DNA from: Deltaproteobacteria bacterium
GTDB lineage: Bacteria > Desulfobacterota > Desulfobacteria > Desulfobacterales > B30-G6
Length of the DNA stretch: 20,732 nucleotides
Assembly: GCA_003647375.1 (NCBI GenBank)
Contig: QMMS01000043.1
Coordinates: 1-20,732 of the forward strand
Direction: 5' to 3'
Part shown: one piece after another, positions 11,898-18,274 of the stretch
Numbering within the stretch: the first letter of the stretch is position 1
Layout of the letters: every line of letters starts with the position of its first letter
The notes under the pieces: model-generated
Databases searched by the model: none
The model's input: the letters and a program-made list of their open reading frames with translations, nothing else
What the model was told of the DNA's origin: nothing
Position numbers and translations under genes: made by a program

Positions 11898-11944
11898 ATT
11901 ACAAATATGTTAATAAAAACAATTAAAAATTACAATAATGTAAT
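11898..11944. promoter_or_regulatory. pair of ATTACA-N4-TGT dyads, possible activator sites or weak glnE terminator
   Basis: ATTACA-ATAA-TGTAAT (11929-11944) is a perfect dyad. A degenerate copy, ATTACA-AATA-TGTTAA, lies at 11898-11913, with starts 31 bp apart (about three helical turns). Measured from the predicted sigma-54 start they centre near -108 and -139, where enhancer sites usually sit. The first dyad also lies 11 bp after the glnE stop and is followed by T-rich sequence on the minus strand, so it could instead be a weak terminator. It does not match the enteric NtrC consensus. Confidence 0.4.
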
Positions 11945-11955
11945 ATAGGTTTAGA

Positions 11956-14886
11956 CTATGGGTTCACGTAAAATGACCATATTTTATCAACATGTTGCCG
12001 AAGATCTTGAAACGTGCCGGATGGTACCGTGAGAGGTTTTTCAGACAGATTCAAGCGGTGAACAGTGGCGCGATAAACCAGGTAGATTCGTCTCAGGAGA
12101 TGGGCGACCTTTTCATCCAGGATACCTGTTTCAGAAAGCGCCTGAATTTGCCGGACATTGTCCGGGTAGGTTACCAGTTCATTGAATCTATGGGCATTTA
12201 AGAGAACCAGGAACTGGACAAGAAATTCGATGTCAACGATGCCGCCCCGATCCTGTTTCAGGTCGAAACGGTCCGAATCTTTTTGCGTCAGGGTACTGCG
12301 CATTTTTTCCCGCATGGTGAGGACCTCTTCCTGGAGTGCCGCTTTTCGACGTTTGCGGATTAGTATATCCTTTCGAACCCGCTTGAACCAGTCTGTCAGG
12401 TGCTTGTCACCAATAATGGCTCGTGTTCTCAGCAGGGCCTGGTGTTCCCAGGTCCTTGCATCTTCGGACTGATACGCCTGAAAAGACGTGAAGTGGCTGA
12501 CAAGCATCCCCGAGCTTCCACTGGGTCGCAGGCGCATGTCGATTTCATATATCCGTCCCGCCGCTGTATGTGTGGTTAACAGATGTAGTACCCGCTGCCC
12601 TAATCGGGCATAGAACTGTGAATTTTCGATGGGACGATTCCCGCTGGTCCGGCCTTTATCACCCGCATGGATAAATACAATGTCCAGATCAGACCCATAG
12701 CCGAGTTCAAGTCCGCCCAGCTTACCGTAGGCGATGACCGCAAAACCTTTTTCACAGGGATTGCCGTTTAGGCTTGCCGATGGCCTGCCGTGTTTGGTGA
12801 TCAGGTGTTGCCACGACAGGTTGACAACTTTCTCCAGAATGGTTTCCGCGATATCGGATAGATAATCACTGACCCGCATCAACGGCAGTACGTCCGTGAT
12901 ATCAGCAGCCGCAACGCGCAACTCGTTCACCTGGCGGAATATGCAGAGTGCTTCAATTTGATATTCCAGATCGCCTGATTCAATTTTATTCAACCGGCGG
13001 TTTAGATTATCCCTTAATGCACCCTTTTCAGGTGGCGAATAGAGTGTTCGGGGATCGATGAGTTCGTCCAGGAGTACCGGGTGACGGGAAAGGAAGGTAA
13101 TGATCCACGGGCTGGCATTGGCCAGGCGTATCAAATGCTCCAGTGCACCCGGATTTTCCAGCAGGAGAGACACGTAATTGGTCCTCCGCTGGATCGTTTC
13201 AATGAGGTCGATGATGCGTTTCAAGACAAGGTCCGGCTTTGGTGAGCGTGACGTGACCTTCAGGACTATGGGAATCAGTCTGTCGATCTTGGCCCTTCCT
13301 TCACGGCTCAACGCCCTTGTCCCCGGGCTGTTTTTAAAATGATCCAGAAGTGTTACGATGGCTTCAGGCGTTTTAAACCCTGCATTGGATAGCTCACGGC
13401 AGGCGTGCTCATCCACGCTGGTGCTTGTCCAGAGATATGCAAGTTCCTGGGTGTTTTCGTTATTGCAATTCGCTTTGGTTTCCGGGTGCTGGGAGGCCAA
13501 AAGGTTACTGAAGTGGCGCTGAGCAATGTCTGTATGCTGCTTCAGACGGGATGAGAACGATTCCCAGTTGTCAAAGCCCATAGCCAGGGCAAGCCGAAGT
13601 CTTGCTTTGAGTTTTTTTGGCAGATCGTGGGTTTGCTGGTCCGAAAATTCCTGGAGGCGGTGCTCTGTATTTCGTAGAAAGCAGTAGGATGCCTGGAGTT
13701 CATCCCGTGTTTTTGGTTCAATATAATTTTCGTTTGCCAGGGTATCGAGGATGTGCTGAATGCGTTGGTCCTGCAACCCCGGGATGATACCGCCCCTGAT
13801 CAGTTGAAATACCTGACCGAAAAATTCGATTTCACGAATGCCTCCGGGTCCCAGTTTGATATTGTTCGCCAGACCTTTTCGTTTGACCTCGATGGAAATC
13901 TTTTGTTTCATGTCGCGCAGAGAATCAAATGCACCGTAGTCGAGATAACGTCTGTAGATAAAGGGTTTGAGCCGTTGGATAAGGATTTCCGCGGCGGGTT
14001 TGTCTCCAGCCACCGCTCTGGCTTTGATCCATGCATAGCGTTCCCATTCCCGTCCATGGAACTGATAATATTTCTCCGTATTTTCAAAACTCATCACCAG
14101 GGGGCCGTTCTCACCGTCAGGTCTCAGCCGCATATCGACACGGAAAACCTGACCATCGGATGTTAATTCAGAAAGGGTTTTAATGAGATTTCTGCAAAGC
14201 CGGACAAAGAATGCATCATTGGAGCTGGGCTGTTCAGGATGATCGGTTTTCCCCGCTTCAGGGTAGGCAAATATCAAGTCGATATCAGATGAAAAATTAA
14301 GCTCTTTGCCACCCAGTTTTCCGAGTCCAAAGACTGCCAGGCGTTGCCGGGAACCATTATTAGCACGGGGAATGCCGTCCACTCTGCATTGCAGGTTATA
14401 GAGAACCGAAAGGGAACAATCGATGCAGGCATCGGCAAAAGCAGAGAGATCTGCCATGGTTTCTGCAAGTACTGCACGCCCGGAAAGATCCCGCCAGGCG
14501 ATGCGAACCATTTCGCGTTGCCGAAAAGTTCTCAACAGGCGCTGCAATATAGAGATCTGGTTTGTCAGCCCGGCATTGGTCAGATCGGTGGTGGGCCCAT
14601 GATCAAAATCAGCCAGAATACTCTTGACATGTTTACGATAAAAATCGGCCGGGTATGCTTCAAACAAATGCCTGCTTTCGAAAAGATTCAACAGCATGCC
14701 GGGGTCCCGGAGACAGCGTTTGGAAACAAACTCACTGAACCCCCAGACCCGATGCAATTCCACTAAAAAGTCCTTGTCCGCTTCGATAATTGCTGCGTGC
14801 GCTTCTGCGGTCCGGGAATATGTTTCCCAGTGACTTTTGGCATTGTTTATGATTTCCAGCGGAATGTTTGTTTTTTCAGGGTCCAT
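11956..14886 (-). CDS. glnE: bifunctional glutamine synthetase adenylyltransferase / deadenylylase
   Basis: The 976-aa protein has two nucleotidyltransferase domains in the family order. The N-terminal deadenylylase (adenylyl-removing) domain has FGLGKLGGKELNFSSDIDL near residues 186-204. The C-terminal adenylylase has YGKLGGLELGYGSDLDIV near 720-737. Each has a helical extension with the DMRLRP-type motif (VDMRLRPDG, IDMRLRPSG). It modifies GlnA at Tyr398 under PII and glutamine control. The start is the ATG at 14886-14884, with GGAG (14895-14892) 5 nt upstream; a TTG six codons earlier (14904) is open but overlaps that ribosome site's leader. It is transcribed in the same direction as glnDBA, but a 195-bp gap with its own sigma-54 promoter separates them. 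A weak sigma-70-like element lies at 14938-14966. Confidence 0.95.
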   Translation of the reverse strand: MDPEKTNIPLEIINNAKSHWETYSRTAEAHAAIIEADKDFLVELHRVWGFSEFVSKRCLRDPGMLLNLFESRHLFEAYPADFYRKHVKSILADFDHGPTTDLTNAGLTNQISILQRLLRTFRQREMVRIAWRDLSGRAVLAETMADLSAFADACIDCSLSVLYNLQCRVDGIPRANNGSRQRLAVFGLGKLGGKELNFSSDIDLIFAYPEAGKTDHPEQPSSNDAFFVRLCRNLIKTLSELTSDGQVFRVDMRLRPDGENGPLVMSFENTEKYYQFHGREWERYAWIKARAVAGDKPAAEILIQRLKPFIYRRYLDYGAFDSLRDMKQKISIEVKRKGLANNIKLGPGGIREIEFFGQVFQLIRGGIIPGLQDQRIQHILDTLANENYIEPKTRDELQASYCFLRNTEHRLQEFSDQQTHDLPKKLKARLRLALAMGFDNWESFSSRLKQHTDIAQRHFSNLLASQHPETKANCNNENTQELAYLWTSTSVDEHACRELSNAGFKTPEAIVTLLDHFKNSPGTRALSREGRAKIDRLIPIVLKVTSRSPKPDLVLKRIIDLIETIQRRTNYVSLLLENPGALEHLIRLANASPWIITFLSRHPVLLDELIDPRTLYSPPEKGALRDNLNRRLNKIESGDLEYQIEALCIFRQVNELRVAAADITDVLPLMRVSDYLSDIAETILEKVVNLSWQHLITKHGRPSASLNGNPCEKGFAVIAYGKLGGLELGYGSDLDIVFIHAGDKGRTSGNRPIENSQFYARLGQRVLHLLTTHTAAGRIYEIDMRLRPSGSSGMLVSHFTSFQAYQSEDARTWEHQALLRTRAIIGDKHLTDWFKRVRKDILIRKRRKAALQEEVLTMREKMRSTLTQKDSDRFDLKQDRGGIVDIEFLVQFLVLLNAHRFNELVTYPDNVRQIQALSETGILDEKVAHLLRRIYLVYRATVHRLNLSEKPLTVPSGTFQDLRQHVDKIWSFYVNP

Positions 14887-14891
14887 ATTTG

Positions 14892-14895
14892 CTCC
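14892..14895 (-). promoter_or_regulatory. ribosome binding site that fixes the glnE start
   Basis: On the minus strand GGAG occurs 5 nt before ATG 14886-14884. The longer reading from TTG at 14904 would have no ribosome site of its own and would cover this one. Confidence 0.7.
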
Positions 14896-14937
14896 ATCAA
14901 TCAAAAAACGTATCTTACAAATTCATACCACAATTTT

Positions 14938-14966
14938 ATTAAATGTTGAAAAAAAAACCTAAACAA
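14938..14966 (-). promoter_or_regulatory. candidate sigma-70 promoter for glnE
   Basis: On the minus strand, TTGTTT (14966-14961), a 17-nt spacer and TTTAAT (14943-14938) give a fair -10 and a half-matching -35 about 50 bp before the glnE ATG. The region is AT-rich, so a chance match is quite possible. Confidence 0.3.
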
Positions 14967-14982
14967 GTTTTAATAATCTGCA

Positions 14983-15148
14983 CTAAGGGTTCGCGCAGAA
15001 ATAAGTTCACAGAGTTTCAGAGTTCAGGCGCCCGTTCAGCAAGGCGCGAAAATGTAGGAATATCGAGCATATTTCGAGTTTTCGCAACGCTTCTGAGCGG
15101 GATGGATGGGCGCTGAAAATGTGAAGTTATTTTTTCGCGAGCCCTAAG
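14983..15148. mobile_element. 166-bp inverted-repeat element (MITE-like or long REP hairpin)
   Basis: The outer arms 14983-15011 and 15120-15148 are 29 nt each and match as reverse complements at 24 of 29 positions. The left begins CTAAGGGTTCGCG and the right ends CGCGAGCCCTAAG. Further in, GCGCCC (15028-15033) faces GGGCGC (15108-15113), GCGAAAA (15046-15052) faces TTTTCGC (15079-15085), and AATAT-CGAGC-ATATT (15059-15073) forms the tip. The whole element could fold into one interrupted hairpin. It encodes nothing. It fills most of the space between divergent glnE and the GAF-ANTAR gene and ends 22 bp before the latter's ATG. No clear target-site duplication is visible. Confidence 0.7.
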
Positions 15149-15170
15149 ATGAGCGTTTCAAATTTTAATC

Positions 15171-15881
15171 ATGAAAAAACCCGAGCTTGATCAACAAGAC
15201 AAATATATCAAAGCCCTGATGGACATCAGTCGTGCCATAACCTCCGATCAGTATCTGGAAGATATCCTCAAACTGATTTTAATGGTCACGGCCAAAGTAA
15301 CCGGGGTGGAAATATGCTCTCTGTGGCTTATCGATGAAACCGTTGATCCGCCGATACTGGGATTGAAAGCCTCGCAAACCATCGATCGTGAGTATGTGAA
15401 GGATCGATCCCTGGGAATGAGGGAAGGGGTTGTGGGGCATGTTGCAACAACCCGAAAGCCGCTCATGGTCGAAAATGTGCTGGATGAATCTCTTTTCAAA
15501 GAAAAAGAGATGGCCAGACGGCTCGGTCTGGTATCCATGCTGAGCGTTCCGTTGGAAATCAAGGATGAAAAGGTTATCGGTGTTTTTAACTGCTTTACAG
15601 CTGAGCGCCATCGGTTTTCCGAAACGGAAATCAATCTCATCCAAACTGTTGCCAACCAGGCAGCGGCCGCTATTATCAATACCGAGCTCATGGTGGAAAC
15701 CAAGGTCATTCAGGAGGAACTCGAGACACGTAAACTGGTGGAACGTGCCAAAGAGGTGCTCACGAAGCGACGTGGCCGAACCGGGGAGGAGGCTTATCGT
15801 TGGATACAGAAGCGCAGCATGGACACGCGGAAATCCATGCGTGAGATTGCCGAGGCTATATTACTTTCAGAAGAGCTTTAA
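15171..15881 (+). CDS. GAF-ANTAR putative transcription antiterminator
   Basis: The 236-aa protein has a GAF sensor domain at about 29-170, ending in RFSETEINLIQTVANQAAAA, then a helical linker. From about 183, ETRKLVERAKEVLTKRRG plus EEAYRWIQKRSMDTRKSMREIAEAIL forms the three-helix ANTAR domain, an RNA-binding module. ANTAR proteins (AmiR, NasR, EutV) bind paired hexaloop hairpins in leader RNA and prevent termination, often of nitrogen genes. There is no receiver domain, so the GAF is the likely input; its ligand is unknown. The ATG at 15171 has no obvious ribosome site, and a 166-bp repeat ends 22 bp upstream. The stop is 30 bp before purF, so cotranscription is likely. I found no convincing ANTAR target hairpins in the window, so its targets are probably elsewhere. 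Confidence 0.88.
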   Translation: MKKPELDQQDKYIKALMDISRAITSDQYLEDILKLILMVTAKVTGVEICSLWLIDETVDPPILGLKASQTIDREYVKDRSLGMREGVVGHVATTRKPLMVENVLDESLFKEKEMARRLGLVSMLSVPLEIKDEKVIGVFNCFTAERHRFSETEINLIQTVANQAAAAIINTELMVETKVIQEELETRKLVERAKEVLTKRRGRTGEEAYRWIQKRSMDTRKSMREIAEAILLSEEL

Positions 15882-15911
15882 ACCAGATATTTGACAAGGA
15901 GCAACCAATAA

Positions 15912-17357
15912 ATGGTGTCCGGTCATATGAAAACAACTTCAGACGGTGAATCGACGTGCTGCGGGAGACCCCGGGAAGCCTGTGGGATATTTGGCATTTC
16001 AGGGCATTCCGAAGCTGCACGAATGACCTATTTTGGGCTTTACGCCCTCCAGCACCGTGGCCAGGAAAGCTCAGGCATTGCCATTGCCAGAGATCAGGCA
16101 ATTTATGCCCACAAAGGAATGGGACTGGTGCCGGAGGTGTTCGACGCCGACCACATGGAGGATCTTTGCGGCCGGCATGCCATCGGGCACGTTCGTTACT
16201 CAACAACCGGCAGCTCCATTCTAATGAATGCCCAGCCATTCGTTGTTCAGCACAGGAAAAAATCATATGCCGTGGCACACAACGGCAATATCGTCAATGC
16301 CTATGAATTGAAGCGTGAACTGGAGGAGGTCGGGTCTATATTCCAGACGACCATGGACAGTGAAATTTTCCTGCACCTCTTTGTAAAAAATCTTGAACTC
16401 GGATTTGAACAGGCACTGGCAGCGGCTGTCCAAAAACTGAAAGGCGCTTTTTCCTTTATTATGCTTACCGGCAAGGGAGAAGTTGTGGGCATCAAGGATC
16501 CATACGGATTCAGACCCCTTTGCCTGGGTCGCCTGAATGGCAATTATGTGCTGGCATCCGAGACCTGTGCCCTCGACCTGGTCCAGGCCGAATTTATTCG
16601 GGAACTGGATCCGGGAGAAATCGTCATTATCAGCGACGGCGGTATCAAGAGCATCCACGTGCCGGTGCCTGACAGGCGAGCTTTCTGCATTTTCGAATTC
16701 ATTTACTTCGCAAGACCGGACAGTTCTTTTTATGGAATGAATGTTTACCAGCTCAGAAAGGCACACGGGAGGCGCTTGGCCCGTGAATCGGGTGTGGATG
16801 CCGACTTTGTCATGCCATTTCCGGATTCCGGTACATATGCGGCTCTGGGGTATTCAGAGGCATCGGGTATACCGTTTGAAATGGGCATGATTCGAAACCA
16901 TTATGTAGGAAGGACCTTTATCCAACCCACCCAGAGTATGCGTGATTTCGGTGTGCGGGTAAAGCTGAACCCCATCAAATCCCTGCTGAAAGGGAAAGAT
17001 ATTATTATCATTGAAGATTCCATTATCAGGGGTACCACGGTAAAAACGCGTGTAAAGGCGCTGCGGGAACTGGGTGTCAACCGTGTCCATATGCGCGTGA
17101 GTGGCCCCCCTCACAGATTCCCCTGCCACTACGGCATCGATTTTTCAACCCGGGGAGAACTGATTGCTGCAAACAAAACGGTAGAAGAGTTGAGAGAACA
17201 TCTGGGGCTGGACTCCCTATACTACCTGAGCCTCGAGGGTCTTTTGAGCGCAACCAACATCAAAAACCCGGAAAATCATTTCTGCAAAGCCTGTTTTGAT
17301 GGGTGTTATCCTGTCACCTTCGAGGACAGCCTGAGCAAGGACTGTCTCGAACCCTGA
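15912..17357 (+). CDS. purF: amidophosphoribosyltransferase (glutamine PRPP amidotransferase)
   Basis: This 481-aa enzyme catalyses the committed first step of purine synthesis, PRPP plus glutamine to 5-phosphoribosylamine. The catalytic nucleophile is Cys24 in REACGIFGI, so a 23-residue propeptide must be removed. The class II amidotransferase domain continues with LQHRGQESSGIA, HVRYSTTG and HNGNIVNA. The PRPP loop is DIIIIEDSIIRGTT (363-376). Cys259, Cys405, Cys458 and Cys461 match the four 4Fe-4S ligands of the B. subtilis-type enzyme, which the E. coli enzyme lacks. The ATG at 15912 follows AAGGAG (15896-15901) by 10 nt; a later in-frame ATG (Met6) is also possible. It lies 30 bp after the GAF-ANTAR gene. 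No strong terminator follows it. Confidence 0.96.
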   Translation: MVSGHMKTTSDGESTCCGRPREACGIFGISGHSEAARMTYFGLYALQHRGQESSGIAIARDQAIYAHKGMGLVPEVFDADHMEDLCGRHAIGHVRYSTTGSSILMNAQPFVVQHRKKSYAVAHNGNIVNAYELKRELEEVGSIFQTTMDSEIFLHLFVKNLELGFEQALAAAVQKLKGAFSFIMLTGKGEVVGIKDPYGFRPLCLGRLNGNYVLASETCALDLVQAEFIRELDPGEIVIISDGGIKSIHVPVPDRRAFCIFEFIYFARPDSSFYGMNVYQLRKAHGRRLARESGVDADFVMPFPDSGTYAALGYSEASGIPFEMGMIRNHYVGRTFIQPTQSMRDFGVRVKLNPIKSLLKGKDIIIIEDSIIRGTTVKTRVKALRELGVNRVHMRVSGPPHRFPCHYGIDFSTRGELIAANKTVEELREHLGLDSLYYLSLEGLLSATNIKNPENHFCKACFDGCYPVTFEDSLSKDCLEP

Positions 17358-17745
17358 TTATATCTTTGTAACCATCTACCTTATGCTGCGGGCCTAACGG
17401 CGCCTAACGATCTCAAACAGTTGCCCGACTTTAAAACGAACCCCCCAGACCTCTGTACGTGGTATCGCTTGGGCTTTATAGATAACCGCATATAAATTGG
17501 TTATAATTCCGAATCATAAAACGAATTTATTTTTCTTGATAAAATTCTGTTCTTTCTTTAGGCTGCCTTATGCATGAGTTTGTGCGCTGAAATTGCTGAT
17601 TAGCCCCCGCTCCAGGACGATTTAAACTCCCCGAGTGATGGACATGGGGTTTTCGGTATCTGTAAGATAATCCATGCATTGTTACAATCGACGCATTAAA
17701 AAAAGGTGTGCCGGAAAGCGGATGTAAGGTTTAAGGAGGATCGGA
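17358..17745. other. 388-bp intergenic gap with no gene recognised
   Basis: No coding sequence is supported. An 8-bp direct repeat, GCCTAACG, occurs at 17392-17399 and 17402-17409 (10-bp period). CCCC (17629-17632) can pair with GGGG (17646-17649) ahead of TTTT, a weak terminator at best. A short dyad, ATTGT-T-ACAAT (17678-17688), lies 58 bp before the next ATG and could be an operator. No sigma-54 site and no confident sigma-70 promoter are visible, although the promoter of the next two genes must lie here if they do not depend on purF read-through. Confidence 0.5.
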
Positions 17746-18249
17746 ATGATAGAGTCCAAATATTTGAAAGAAAATATTGAAAATATCCAAAAACTGATGA
17801 CAATTTCGGCTCTGAGCAACTTTGAGACGAAAAGCCTTGGAAAACTGCTGCGTCTGAGCAAGATCCGCCAGTATGAAGACGGGGAGCAGATTATTAAAGA
17901 GGGAGATTTTGATCCATGGCTCTATTTCATGCTGTCCGGAAAAATCCGGGTTGTCAAGGAAGGCGTCATCATCGGCCACATTGGCAAGCAGGGTGAAATT
18001 TTTGGTGAAATGCGCGTTGTCGATGATGAAAGACGCTCTGCATCAGTGTATGCCGAGGGCCAGACCGTCTGCCTTGCTGTGGATACCTCCGCAAAAAAAC
18101 GGCTGTCATCTTCCGATGACCCGGATGAGCGCGTAGATTTTCTTCTTCTGCTCTACAGGATTTTTGCCGAGTATATCACCGCACGTCTCCGATTGACCAA
18201 CGAAGAACTCATCAAGGCAAGAAAAGCGCTCAGCAATTTCACTCCCTAA
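17746..18249 (+). CDS. cyclic-nucleotide-binding-domain protein without HTH
   Basis: The 167-aa protein is one CRP-type beta-roll domain (about 20-145) with KIRQYEDGEQIIKEGDFDPWLYFMLSGKIRVV, then a helical tail. The phosphate-binding cassette GEIFGEMRVVDDERRSASV keeps both the Glu of FGE and the Arg of RSA, the two residues that hold the cyclic phosphate and ribose in CRP. It may therefore truly bind a cyclic nucleotide. There is no C-terminal winged helix, so it is not a classical CRP/FNR regulator; it probably acts on a protein partner. AAGGAGG (17733-17739) sits 6 nt before the ATG, a strong ribosome site. The next gene, with two more such domains, starts 25 bp downstream and is the obvious candidate partner, though this is inference. 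Confidence 0.85.
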   Translation: MIESKYLKENIENIQKLMTISALSNFETKSLGKLLRLSKIRQYEDGEQIIKEGDFDPWLYFMLSGKIRVVKEGVIIGHIGKQGEIFGEMRVVDDERRSASVYAEGQTVCLAVDTSAKKRLSSSDDPDERVDFLLLLYRIFAEYITARLRLTNEELIKARKALSNFTP

Positions 18250-18274
18250 TCCCAATCAAGGTATAGGTGATCAG

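Noticed and set aside
14887..14904. TTG start for glnE six codons upstream
   Set aside because: The ATG at 14886 has a GGAG at good spacing; the TTG has no ribosome site and would cover it.
17392..17409. GCCTAACG direct repeats as part of an integron attC site
   Set aside because: GCCTAAC fits one half of the attC core, but no GTTRRRY partner at suitable distance was found and there is no integrase or cassette.
17358..17745. ANTAR dual-hexaloop target RNA in the intergenic gaps
   Set aside because: I looked for paired stems with A-N-N-G-N-N loops here and ahead of gltB and found none with credible stems; a covariance search would be needed to be sure.
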